In this document: one piece after another, positions 1 through 7,612 of the stretch | How positions within the stretch are numbered: the stretch's first letter is position 1 | Layout of the letters: each line of letters starts with the position of its first letter | The notes under the pieces: model-generated | Database searches by the model: none | Told to the model about the DNA's origin: nothing | Seen by the model: only the letters and a program-made list of their open reading frames with translations | DNA from: CBDDCQ01 sp965226285 | Lineage (GTDB): Bacteria; Bacteroidota; Bacteroidia; Flavobacteriales; Ichthyobacteriaceae | Direction of reading: 5' to 3' | Length of the DNA stretch: 64,000 nucleotides | NCBI GenBank assembly: GCA_965226285.1 | Contig: CBDDCQ010000005.1 | Coordinates: forward strand, 1 to 64,000 | Position numbers and translations under genes: made by a program

Positions 1-507
1 GAATTTAACAATCCTTTTGGCAAAAATCGCAGTAGTTTTAACGCTAAAATGAAACAAAATTTAGAAAATTTTATCATCAAAATTAAAGAGCGAGAATGTT
101 ATTTTAGCAATTTATGTTTTACTGATTTTGATTTCTTAAATTTTGGTGAAAATGATTTTGTTTATTGCGACCCGCCGTATTTAATTACCACAGGAACTTA
201 TAACGATGGCAAACGAGGTTTTAAAGGATGGTCTTTAAAACAAGAACATCAATTATTGGAATTATTAGACGATTTAAACAGCAGAAATATCAAGTTTGCC
301 TTATCCAATGTGATTGAACACAAGGGGAAAAGTAACGATATTTTAAAAGATTGGATAAATTTTAATGATTATAACATTAATTATTTGAATTTCAATTATT
401 CAAATTCTAATTATCAAACAATTGTACGAGATAAAAAGGCAAGTATTGAAGTTTTAATTACCAATTATCAATCACCTAAACAAAAACAATTAGCGTTATT
501 TGATTAG
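1..507 (+). CDS. Dam-type adenine-N6 DNA methyltransferase, C-terminal part (cut by window start)
   Basis: The reading frame is open from base 1, so this is the 3' part of a longer gene; the first internal ATG at 49 is not the real start. The segment before that ATG (EFNNPFGK) resembles the region preceding the catalytic loop in D12/Dam-family enzymes. Motif IV is CDPPY at 166-180 (DPPY is the catalytic tetrapeptide that flips out and methylates adenine). The AdoMet motif I (FxGxG type) would lie upstream of the window. The stop is followed after 2 bases by a second D12-class methyltransferase and then an endonuclease, so this is the first gene of a type II R-M operon. Two D12 enzymes in tandem usually mean one enzyme per strand of an asymmetric site; that is inference. 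Confidence 0.85.
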   Translation, partial: EFNNPFGKNRSSFNAKMKQNLENFIIKIKERECYFSNLCFTDFDFLNFGENDFVYCDPPYLITTGTYNDGKRGFKGWSLKQEHQLLELLDDLNSRNIKFALSNVIEHKGKSNDILKDWINFNDYNINYLNFNYSNSNYQTIVRDKKASIEVLITNYQSPKQKQLALFD

Positions 508-509
508 TT

Positions 510-1568
510 ATGAGATATATTGGAAATAAAGAAAACCTATTACCTCAAATTTACGAGATATTTCAACAAAAAAAAATTCAAGGGAAGTCATTTTTTGATG
601 TTTTTTCAGGTACATCAAATGTTGGAAAGTATTTTAAACAGTCAGATTATCAGGTGTATTCATCTGATTTAATGTATCTTTCTTATATTTTGCAAAAGGC
701 TTACATCTGGAATAATGAAGATTGTCATTTTGAAAAATTACTAACAAAATTAAATTTTAAAAGTACAAAACTGTTTTGTTCCCCGTTAGAAATAGTGGTG
801 GAATATCTAAATCAAATTGAGCCAAAAGAGGGTTTTATTTATCAAAATTACACACCTGAACCAACACAACATTTAGAAAAACCAAGAATGTATTTTTCTT
901 CTGAAAATGGAAAAATTATTGATGCTATTCGGTTAAAAATTGAGCAATGGAAAAATGAAGATTTACTAACTGAAAATGAATATTTTATATTGTTGGCTTG
1001 TCTAATTGAAACAGTCCCTTTTTACTCAAATATAGCAGGGGTTTTTGCGGCTTTTCACAAAAAGTGGGATGCGAGAGCAATTAAAAAAATGGAATTAAGA
1101 ACCATTTCATTACTTAAAAACAATCATCAAAATTTTGTTTTTAACGAAAATTCGATTGATTTAGTTTCACAAGTAAAAGCAGATATTTATTACCTTGATC
1201 CACCGTATAACCAACGCCAATACACACCAAATTATCACTTATTAGAAACTATTGCAAAATATGACAATCCTACTATTAAAGGTGTAAGTGGAATGCGTGA
1301 TTATTCTGAACAAAAGTCAGGTTTTTGTAATGCAAAAACAGCCTTGCAAGAGTTAGAAAAAATTGCCAAATTAGGGAATTATAAGTATTTGGTTTTGAGT
1401 TATAATTCCGAGGGAATTATGCAGTCAAATGACATCATAAAAACTTTGGCAAAATACGGAAGTATTGAACTTGTAGAGTTTGATTATTTACGATTTAAAA
1501 GCAATAATAACGGACAAAGCAAACACAAAAAATACATAAAAGAACAACTTTATATTGTAAAGAGATAA
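510..1568 (+). CDS. D12-class adenine-N6 DNA methyltransferase (FokI N-domain-like)
   Basis: A complete 352-residue adenine methyltransferase. The N-terminal motif X is YIGNKENLLPQI (3-14), the AdoMet-binding motif I is FFDVFSGTSNVG (28-39), and the catalytic motif IV is LDPPY (229-233), followed by NQRQYTPNYHLLET. That tail is characteristic of the M.FokI N-domain subgroup rather than plain GATC Dam enzymes. The ATG overlaps nothing and lies 2 bases after the upstream methyltransferase stop; the endonuclease ATG is 1 base after its own stop, so the three are surely co-transcribed. It protects the host site on one strand. The target sequence cannot be read from the protein; an asymmetric site is the best guess because of the tandem partner. 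Confidence 0.88.
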   Translation: MRYIGNKENLLPQIYEIFQQKKIQGKSFFDVFSGTSNVGKYFKQSDYQVYSSDLMYLSYILQKAYIWNNEDCHFEKLLTKLNFKSTKLFCSPLEIVVEYLNQIEPKEGFIYQNYTPEPTQHLEKPRMYFSSENGKIIDAIRLKIEQWKNEDLLTENEYFILLACLIETVPFYSNIAGVFAAFHKKWDARAIKKMELRTISLLKNNHQNFVFNENSIDLVSQVKADIYYLDPPYNQRQYTPNYHLLETIAKYDNPTIKGVSGMRDYSEQKSGFCNAKTALQELEKIAKLGNYKYLVLSYNSEGIMQSNDIIKTLAKYGSIELVEFDYLRFKSNNNGQSKHKKYIKEQLYIVKR

Positions 1569-1569
1569 T

Positions 1570-2343
1570 ATGAAAAACCTTTGGATATTAACAGAAGAAC
1601 GACCTAAAAAAGAAGTTTTGGCGACGATTTTACAAAAGTTTGCCAAAGACTACGGATATGGTGTTTTTATTGATACTTTACGAATATTACCTGTTTTGAA
1701 AGAACAAAAATTTACTTTTACCTACGAATTAACAGGGTTTAGATGTAATAAAGTTGATAAGGTCTATATTAAAACAGTTACAGGAAATTCAAGTTTTGTT
1801 GATTTCTTAGTTTTTTATCAGAATAACGAGCCAATTATTTCAGATACGCCGATTTATGCCATTGAGGAAACTAAAACAGACGACAAAGAAAGCCGAAACA
1901 CAGGTGTTTATCAGCGTTGTTCAAAGTTTGTGTTTATAGAAAGTTTTTACCCTAATACGAAAAAAATAATGCTCTACAAATTACAAATAGAGCAGAAAGA
2001 AAACCCAACAGAAACATATATTTTTGGCACTCGTTTATTACTAAATTTAGGCGTTGAGATTTTAGGAAAACAATTAGATGACAAGATTTTTATTCCATTT
2101 AAAACGATTGATGAAATCATTGAGTTTAAGTCAAAAATGCGAAAAGCACCAAAGGGGAATGTACCTATTTTATTAACAAAATTCAGTGATAAAATAGAAG
2201 TTTCGGGTAGATTGGTAAAAAGTGGAGGACTTTCACACGACCCAAATATTGGTTCATTGTCAATTATTAGTGCCGTCTTACGAAAATTAGGTTGGAAAAA
2301 AGCCATTGAAATAACACAACACGGACTTAAAAAAGTCAAATAG
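1570..2343 (+). CDS. Type II restriction endonuclease, N-terminal part (frameshifted)
   Basis: 257 residues directly downstream of two DNA methyltransferases, in the position expected for the cognate nuclease. A PD-(D/E)XK-like triad is visible: FVDFL (Asp78), then IYAIEETK (Glu100, Lys102). No family name is certain. The frame stops at TAG 2341-2343 just after a run of six A (2329-2334). Adding one A would read on into the next frame as KKSQIGNRNKF and fuse this product to the 2364-2954 product, giving about 460 residues with no gap. I therefore read it as the N-terminal part of one endonuclease broken by a single-base shift. Whether that is a true mutation, a phase-variable tract or a sequencing error cannot be told here. 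Confidence 0.7.
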   Translation: MKNLWILTEERPKKEVLATILQKFAKDYGYGVFIDTLRILPVLKEQKFTFTYELTGFRCNKVDKVYIKTVTGNSSFVDFLVFYQNNEPIISDTPIYAIEETKTDDKESRNTGVYQRCSKFVFIESFYPNTKKIMLYKLQIEQKENPTETYIFGTRLLLNLGVEILGKQLDDKIFIPFKTIDEIIEFKSKMRKAPKGNVPILLTKFSDKIEVSGRLVKSGGLSHDPNIGSLSIISAVLRKLGWKKAIEITQHGLKKVK

Positions 2344-2363
2344 GTAATCGTAATAAATTCATT

Positions 2364-2954
2364 TTGATTGCTAATGAAATTGGTATTTCATTACAAGGTT
2401 TAACTATTCCAAAAGCAAAAATGCCTAGTAATTATTGGCGTTATGATATGGATGGCGAGAAATTAGGAACAATTTTTATTCATTTAGTCGTTGAAAACTT
2501 CACGCTTGGAAAATCTATTTTTGAAAATCACGCTGGTTGTGAAAAAGGTTATTTTTTTCCATTAGATGAAGAACCAATTCCCTTGGCAAAATACAAAGAA
2601 CGAGAACTTTACAAACAAGGCGATAAAACACAAATTATAGAAATTCCTGATTTAATTTTAGAAGATATTAAGCGTAAAGAAATCATTAATATTGAAGGCG
2701 AAAAATATATTAATCGTAATACAGGGATTTTACAGATTAAAACTTTTGATTTTATAGAAAAATACTATATCAAAGAGCATTATCCAAAATATAAAATCAT
2801 TCGTTCTGTTGTACTTTTTGGAAGTGAAGAAGAAACGATTGTGGAAATTGAAGTTGGCTTTATGCTCAACGCAAAAGGGCAATTAGTTTTAGGAGTGAAA
2901 GCACCTGAATTATTCAAAGAGGCTGTTAAAAATTTATTAGATTTTTGGAAATAA
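2364..2954 (+). CDS. Type II restriction endonuclease, C-terminal part (frameshifted)
   Basis: 196 residues if started at TTG 2364, but the frame is open back to 2331 and there is no good ribosome-binding site, so it probably has no start of its own. Residues 31-62 (GEKLGTIFIH and IFENHAGCEKGYF) and 92-114 (IIEIPDLILED then INIEGEK) look like a nuclease or recognition domain; PD at 95-96 followed by EGE at 111-113 is reminiscent of a second PD-(D/E)X(K/E) site. It overlaps the upstream endonuclease frame by 13 bases and is in the +1 frame relative to it. I treat it as the C-terminal part of the same enzyme; a stand-alone small protein is less likely. Confidence 0.55.
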   Translation: MIANEIGISLQGLTIPKAKMPSNYWRYDMDGEKLGTIFIHLVVENFTLGKSIFENHAGCEKGYFFPLDEEPIPLAKYKERELYKQGDKTQIIEIPDLILEDIKRKEIINIEGEKYINRNTGILQIKTFDFIEKYYIKEHYPKYKIIRSVVLFGSEEETIVEIEVGFMLNAKGQLVLGVKAPELFKEAVKNLLDFWK

Positions 2955-3310
2955 AACAAAGTAAAATCCCCGTGCGGTTGGCAAAAAAAAGAAATTTATA
3001 AGTTAGGCTGTAGCTACTATTTACACATAACGACAAATTATAGGACAAAACATTCCTAAATCAAAAAAACGCTATTTAGGCGAAGCCCGAAACGTTAGCG
3101 GAAGACATAATATAGAATTATAGTTTACAAATCCATTTGTACTATAATATAATTGATATTATTTTAAACCTTTAAGTTATTACAAATAAAATATTTATGT
3201 TTTTATAAAATACCATTGTTAATATTAAAAACAAGTTTAAATTTGCAGGCGTATTCTTTTTGAGATGTTCAATTTATTAAATCTTGAAATATAAGGTACA
3301 AAAGTTTAAG
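2955..3310. other. Gene-free stretch between the R-M operon and tRNA-Ser
   Basis: No open frame with coding character is seen on either strand. The stretch is AT-rich and holds one structured element, the nested inverted repeat at 3028-3097, listed separately. The base composition of 3060-3110 is richer in G+C than the flanks. Confidence 0.6.
3028..3097. repeat. Nested inverted repeat (attC-like or structural)
   Basis: Outer arms TAACG (3028-3032) and CGTTA (3093-3097) enclose inner arms CCTAAAT (3055-3061) and ATTTAGG (3074-3080) around a 12-base loop. It lies just downstream of the R-M operon. The arrangement of short outer boxes around an imperfect hairpin recalls integron attC sites, but the right-hand box does not fit GTTRRRY. 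A structured RNA or a mobile-element end is equally possible. Confidence 0.35.
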
Positions 3311-3395
3311 GGAGAGATGGCAGAGTGGTCGAATGCGGCGGTCTTGAAAACCGTTGAGGGTCATACCTCCGGGGGTTCGAATCCCTCTCTCTCCA
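3311..3395 (+). tRNA. tRNA-Ser (anticodon TGA)
   Basis: Class II tRNA with a long variable arm. Acceptor GGAGAGA (3311-3317) pairs with TCTCTCC (3388-3394). The T arm has the GGTTCGAATCC core at 3374-3384, and the anticodon loop is CTTGAAA with TGA. No CCA is encoded. It is read alone on the plus strand, between an R-M locus and a repeat lipoprotein gene. Confidence 0.95.
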
Positions 3396-3533
3396 CTTTA
3401 TAAAATGTAAATATCTGTAGATTTTGACTTTTGTTGGGAACAACTTCAAGTATTTTAAGCAGTAGTGGTAGTTTTGTTAATTTTGTAAAAATTGTTAAAA
3501 AAGAATAAGTTAAATAATTGAAACTAAAAGATT

Positions 3534-5435
3534 ATGAAAAAAATTATTATCGTAAAAATATATTTTATTTTAATACTATTAAGTGGGATAGGTTGTAATA
3601 AAGAGGACAAATCTATAAAGGAAGAAACTTTTGAATGGGTAGAACAAATAAAAACAAAACCTGTTAATGGTAATATAACCAGCGCAGAAATACTTGCAGG
3701 AGTTAAAGGAGCAACTGAGAAAGGGTATAGCCTTAAAAAAGTAGAAATTATTAATGATAATAATACAAAAGCTAAAGTACAGGGTACTAATATTGTAGGT
3801 TATGTTAAGTCTGGGACACTCACTCTGGATATAGTCTTAGGACACAGTACTAAAAAGGATATAACTTTAAAGAACATAAAATTCACTATTAATTTTTTAA
3901 CTTGGAAAAAACAAACAGTAGAATACTCTAATGTGAAAGAGATAGGTAGTGACATATTGTTAGGAATGATTGTAGGTAAGGATAAAGGGGATTATGTTAT
4001 TAAAGGGTTATTTATAAATGATGCAGGAGGTACAGGAGCAGAAGTGATAATGTCTGGTGAATCTTTTGAAAGCATAACATATAAAAATATAGGAGATATA
4101 ATTTTTGTTATGGAATTAGAAGATAGAAATACTAAAAAGAAGATAGTTATGAGAAATATATCCTTACGTATTGGAAAAGAAAAAGCCCCACTTTTAAGTT
4201 GGGTAAAGCAGGTAAAAGAATATAGTAGTGAGGGAGAAATAACAGGAGATGAAATATTAGCAGGCGTTAGAGGTAACAAAACAGGGTATCGTATTAAAAC
4301 TATTACTCTTATGAATAAAGGGAATACTACTACAAGAATTTTAAAGACTTCTACTTCTTTTATTATAGATAGATATAAAATAGGTACACTTATATTTAAA
4401 ATTATCTTAACACACGATACTAAAAAAGATTTAACCCTTACAGGTGCACAGTTTGAAATTACAAAGGGCGGTGCGGAAAGTTTAACTTGGACAAAGCAAA
4501 CGAAGCCGTTTAGCAGTGGCAGAGAAATTACCAATACCGAACTATTAGCAGGCGTTACAGGAAGCGGTAAGAATGGATACACGATTAAAACCGTTACCAT
4601 TAGTAATGATGGAGGTACAGGTGCTACTGTTTCAGGGAGCGGTACTTCAGCTAAAATTACGAGTTATAACAAAGCAGGTACGCTTACGCTTACCATTGTT
4701 TTACAACACGATGGTAAAAAAGATACAACTCTTCAAAATGCGCAGTTTAAAATTATTGAAATTTTTCATATAGTAGGGGATAACACAATAACAATTAAAA
4801 AAAGTGTTGAGACAAAGAAATTAAAAACAATAATCATTCCTGATAAAATTAATAATATTATTATACGCAATATTACGAAGTTTGCATTTAAAGATTTTAC
4901 TTCACTTACTAATGTTAAATTTCCTAATTCGTTAAAAAGTATTGGGGGACATGCGTTTGAGGGTTGTATTTCACTTACCAGTATTATAATTCCTGATAAT
5001 GTAACAAATATTTCAAAGAGTGATGGTTTTTATGGTGAAGCAAAAAGTACATTTAAGGGTTGTATTTCACTTACCAGTGTTACGATTGGTAATTCCGTAA
5101 AAAGTATTGGATGGAGGGTATTTGAGGGTTGTACTGCACTTACCAGTATTACGATTCCTAATTCAGTAACCAGTATTGGAAATGAGGCATTTAAAGATTG
5201 TCATTCACTTACCAGTATTACGATTCCTAATTCAGTAACCAGTATTGGAAATGAGGCATTTAAAGATTGTCATTCACTTACCAGTATTACGATTCCTAAT
5301 TCTGTAACCTATATTGGAAGTAAGGTATTTAAGGGTTGTAGCCAGCTCACTACCATAAGAGTACCTAAGGCTAAGGTGTCTGCTTGGAGTGATAAACTAA
5401 AACATGGTAATCGTGCATCAGTGGTGGGGTATTAA
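3534..5435 (+). CDS. BspA-like leucine-rich-repeat lipoprotein with four N-terminal tandem domains
   Basis: 633 residues. A lipoprotein signal peptide ends in LSGIGC with Cys21, so the protein is probably anchored in the outer membrane and may face outwards. Four related domains of about 90 residues follow (33-121, 122-214, 221-310, 317-408). Each has the pattern W-x-KQ, then I-x3-E-(I/L)-LAGV, then G-T-L-x-(L/F)-x-I-x-L, then LxxxxF. I cannot assign these to a named family. Residues 429-612 are 23-residue BspA-type (LRR_5) repeats built on LTSITIPNSVTSIG and EAFKDC. It ends with TTIRVPKAKVSAW, the usual cap in this group. Such proteins often bind host matrix or cells; that role is inferred from family only. 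No neighbour is co-transcribed. The start has a weak AAAAG-like upstream purine run. Confidence 0.85.
   Translation: MKKIIIVKIYFILILLSGIGCNKEDKSIKEETFEWVEQIKTKPVNGNITSAEILAGVKGATEKGYSLKKVEIINDNNTKAKVQGTNIVGYVKSGTLTLDIVLGHSTKKDITLKNIKFTINFLTWKKQTVEYSNVKEIGSDILLGMIVGKDKGDYVIKGLFINDAGGTGAEVIMSGESFESITYKNIGDIIFVMELEDRNTKKKIVMRNISLRIGKEKAPLLSWVKQVKEYSSEGEITGDEILAGVRGNKTGYRIKTITLMNKGNTTTRILKTSTSFIIDRYKIGTLIFKIILTHDTKKDLTLTGAQFEITKGGAESLTWTKQTKPFSSGREITNTELLAGVTGSGKNGYTIKTVTISNDGGTGATVSGSGTSAKITSYNKAGTLTLTIVLQHDGKKDTTLQNAQFKIIEIFHIVGDNTITIKKSVETKKLKTIIIPDKINNIIIRNITKFAFKDFTSLTNVKFPNSLKSIGGHAFEGCISLTSIIIPDNVTNISKSDGFYGEAKSTFKGCISLTSVTIGNSVKSIGWRVFEGCTALTSITIPNSVTSIGNEAFKDCHSLTSITIPNSVTSIGNEAFKDCHSLTSITIPNSVTYIGSKVFKGCSQLTTIRVPKAKVSAWSDKLKHGNRASVVGY
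5140..5312 (+). repeat. Near-perfect 69-bp tandem repeat inside the LRR region
   Basis: Two consecutive 69-bp units (about 5140-5208 and 5209-5277) are practically identical at DNA level, with a partial third. They encode the 23-residue LRR unit. Such identity implies very recent duplication and makes slipped-strand gain or loss of repeats likely. Confidence 0.85.
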
Positions 5436-5512
5436 AAACAGAGAGATGTTATTAAAACAATTCTAAAATAAAAGATCACCTCTTTATTTATAATTAATTA
5501 AAAACTAAAGAT

Positions 5513-5664
5513 ATGAAAAAATATATAATTCTAATTTTATTAAGTGGTGCGTCTGTTTCAGGGAGTAGCCCTTACAGGTGCACAGTTTGAGATTTATATG
5601 TTATCATCTTAAAATTATAAGAGTTCCTAAAAATAAAATAGATTTTTGGAAAAAGCGTTCATAA
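5513..5664 (+). pseudogene. Relic of a second BspA-like lipoprotein gene
   Basis: ATG 5513 begins a signal-peptide-like stretch MKKYIILILLSG, then the frame stops at TGA 5588-5590. Bases 5572-5588 (CTTACAGGTGCACAGTTTGA) copy the repeat-domain sequence found at 4437-4456 of the preceding gene. Bases 5614-5664 encode IIRVPKNKIDFWKKRS, matching the C-terminal cap of that gene. So the start, a scrap of one repeat and the end remain and nearly everything between has been lost, most simply by recombination between repeats. Confidence 0.65.
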
Positions 5665-5713
5665 TAAAAGGACAATTTATGACATTTAGAGAAAGTACAC
5701 TTTTAATATCTAT

Positions 5714-5787
5714 GGCGAGATAGCTCAGCTGGTTAGAGCGTCGGATTCATAACTCGGAGGTCGGGGGTTCAAGTCCCCCTCTCGCTA
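5714..5787 (+). tRNA. tRNA-Met (CAT, elongator type)
   Basis: Acceptor GGCGAGA (5714-5720) pairs with TCTCGCT (5780-5786). The D arm is GCTCAGCTGGTTAGAGC and the anticodon loop TTCATAA has CAT at 5748-5750. The T arm is GGGGGTTCAAGTCCCCC. Lacking the GGG/CCC anticodon-stem signature of initiators, it is an elongator tRNA-Met. A tRNA-Ile(CAT) identity is a less likely alternative. Confidence 0.92.
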
Positions 5788-6092
5788 CAATCTTAAACAT
5801 GTAAAAAACTAAAAATCAATACTTTGCATGTTTTTTGTTTTCAAAATCCCTTAAATTTCTAAATGTACATAAAATAAAAAGGTAAAAAAACGTTGCAAAA
5901 TCTTTTACAGTAAAGGTTACGGGCATTTTTTGTTTGAAGTGGTCTAACGGAATGTACATTTTACTATAATTAAAAGAGGGGAAAATAAGTTTGATATTAT
6001 AATGATACAGGGTAAAGGCAGTTATCGTTTAGCAGGATTCATTGCTTATTGTTTTTACAATTTTTGATATAGCACTATTTAGAAAAAGATAA
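5788..6092. other. Gene-free stretch between tRNA-Met and ribB
   Basis: About 305 bases in which I see no gene, repeat or clear terminator. Both flanking genes end here (plus-strand tRNA, minus-strand ribB), so this is a convergent gap. Confidence 0.5.
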
Positions 6093-7238
6093 TTATATAT
6101 TCTTATCATAAGTATAGTCAATATTATCTACAATTTCTAAGTTATATCCCGTAATACCAATTCTCTTTACAGGATGTTTAGTCAATAATTTAAGTTTACT
6201 TATTCCGAGGTGATGTATAATTTGAGCACCTATACCAAAATCCTTATTGTCTTTGCCTTTAAAGATATTTTCTCCTTTTTTAAGTAATTCAATTTTTGAA
6301 TGTAACATATTTTTGTCTATTTCGGGGTGTACACATATTACGCAGAAGTATTCTTGAGTATTAAGGTATTCAAATAATTCTTTTATTTCAACTACTTCTT
6401 CATTAAATAAGGCATCGAGTATATATTGCGTATCTTTGGAATATACTTTTACGGGGATTTCATTATTGATATTCCAATTTCCTTTAGTAAAGGCTACGTG
6501 TATCTGATCGTTAGTGGTTTGTTCAAATACATACATATTTAGTTTGCCATACTTGGTCTGTATTTGAAAATTATCTTTTTGGATTATAAGTGAATCGTGT
6601 TGCATTCTATAGGCTACCAAATTTTCAATAGATACAATTTTAAGGTCAAATTTTTTAGCAATTTTTCTGAGTTGAGGTAATCGAGCCATAGTTCCATCTT
6701 CATTCATTATCTCTACGATTACTCCAGCGGGGGCAAGTCCAGCTAATCTAGCCAAATCAATAGCAGCTTCTGTGTGCCCAGTTCTACGCAGTACGCCTCC
6801 CTGTTTTGCCTTTAGTGGAAAGATGTGCCCGGGTCTGGATAAATCTTCAGGTTTAGTATGAATATCTACTAATGCTTTAATAGTTTTAGCTCTATCTGAT
6901 GCAGATATACCTGTGGTACAACCATCTCCTAATTTATCTACAGATACAGTAAAAGCAGTTTTGTGTGAATCAGTATTCTTACCTACCATCAGATCTAATT
7001 CTAACTTTTTGCATCGACTCTCTATTAGGGGTACGCATACAAGACCTCTACCGTGGGTAATCATAAAATTTACCATCTCAGGTGTTATTTTCTCTGCTGC
7101 CAGCACAAAATCTCCTTCATTTTCTCTATTCTCATCATCTACTACTATGATGATTTTACCATTTTTAATATCTTCTATAGCCTCTTCTATAGAGTGTAAA
7201 TTAGTTTGTTTTTGTAATTTATTTTCTGTCATTTGCAT
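6093..7238 (-). CDS. ribB: 3,4-dihydroxy-2-butanone-4-phosphate synthase with degenerate GTP cyclohydrolase II domain
   Basis: 381 residues. The N-terminal RibB domain (about 13-213) is intact: the acidic metal-binding loop DDENRENEGDF (34-44), TGISASDRAKTI (109-120) and RRTGHTEAAIDLA (151-163) are all present. It makes the four-carbon unit of riboflavin from ribulose 5-phosphate. Residues 220-381 align in outline with RibA, ending in DFGIGAQIIHHLG and the GITGYNLEIVD tail. But the zinc-binding cysteines of the SECLTGD / RCDCG region and most catalytic residues are missing, so cyclohydrolase activity is unlikely. Flavobacterial RibB proteins often carry such a tail, with a separate RibA elsewhere. 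It is the last gene of a minus-strand operon, 23 bases after dgkA. Confidence 0.92.
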   Translation of the reverse strand: MQMTENKLQKQTNLHSIEEAIEDIKNGKIIIVVDDENRENEGDFVLAAEKITPEMVNFMITHGRGLVCVPLIESRCKKLELDLMVGKNTDSHKTAFTVSVDKLGDGCTTGISASDRAKTIKALVDIHTKPEDLSRPGHIFPLKAKQGGVLRRTGHTEAAIDLARLAGLAPAGVIVEIMNEDGTMARLPQLRKIAKKFDLKIVSIENLVAYRMQHDSLIIQKDNFQIQTKYGKLNMYVFEQTTNDQIHVAFTKGNWNINNEIPVKVYSKDTQYILDALFNEEVVEIKELFEYLNTQEYFCVICVHPEIDKNMLHSKIELLKKGENIFKGKDNKDFGIGAQIIHHLGISKLKLLTKHPVKRIGITGYNLEIVDNIDYTYDKNI

Positions 7239-7261
7239 TGATAATCTATAAATTTAAGAGC

Positions 7262-7612
7262 TTATTTGAAATAAATGATATATGCAATTATAAAGCCTAT
7301 AATTACAGCAAAACAAGATGCACCGGCAGATATATCTTTGATAAATTCAATTTTTTTGTGTTGTTCTGGGTGTACAAAATCTGCTATTTTCTCTATACCT
7401 GTATTAAGAGATTCAGCTACTAATATAAGTCCAAACACCAATAATTGAGCCATCCATTCTGTGGGGGTAATTTTAAACACAAAACCACATATAGTAGCTA
7501 GTATAAAGAAAAAGAGTTGTACCTTAATACTATCTTCAGTTTTGATAAGGAGATAGATGCCTTTTATAGCAAATTTTAAACTCTTAGTTCTTCCCTTGAT
7601 AAACTTTTTCAT
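7262..7612 (-). CDS. dgkA: Diacylglycerol kinase / undecaprenol kinase family protein
   Basis: 116 residues with three predicted membrane helices (about 32-48, 55-72, 98-114). The family signature AESLNTGIEKIADF (66-79, with Glu67, Asn70 and Glu74) and IKDISAGA (91-98) are present. It phosphorylates a membrane lipid alcohol, diacylglycerol or undecaprenol, at the inner membrane; which one cannot be decided from sequence. Its ATG overlaps the stop of the upstream LptG-like gene in an ATGA arrangement (7609-7612), which implies translational coupling. Confidence 0.92.
   Translation of the reverse strand: MKKFIKGRTKSLKFAIKGIYLLIKTEDSIKVQLFFFILATICGFVFKITPTEWMAQLLVFGLILVAESLNTGIEKIADFVHPEQHKKIEFIKDISAGASCFAVIIGFIIAYIIYFK

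Noticed and set aside
3992..4600. 202-codon minus-strand frame within the BspA-like gene
   Set aside because: Hydrophobic shadow of the repeat domains; the plus-strand gene has a signal peptide and clear domains.
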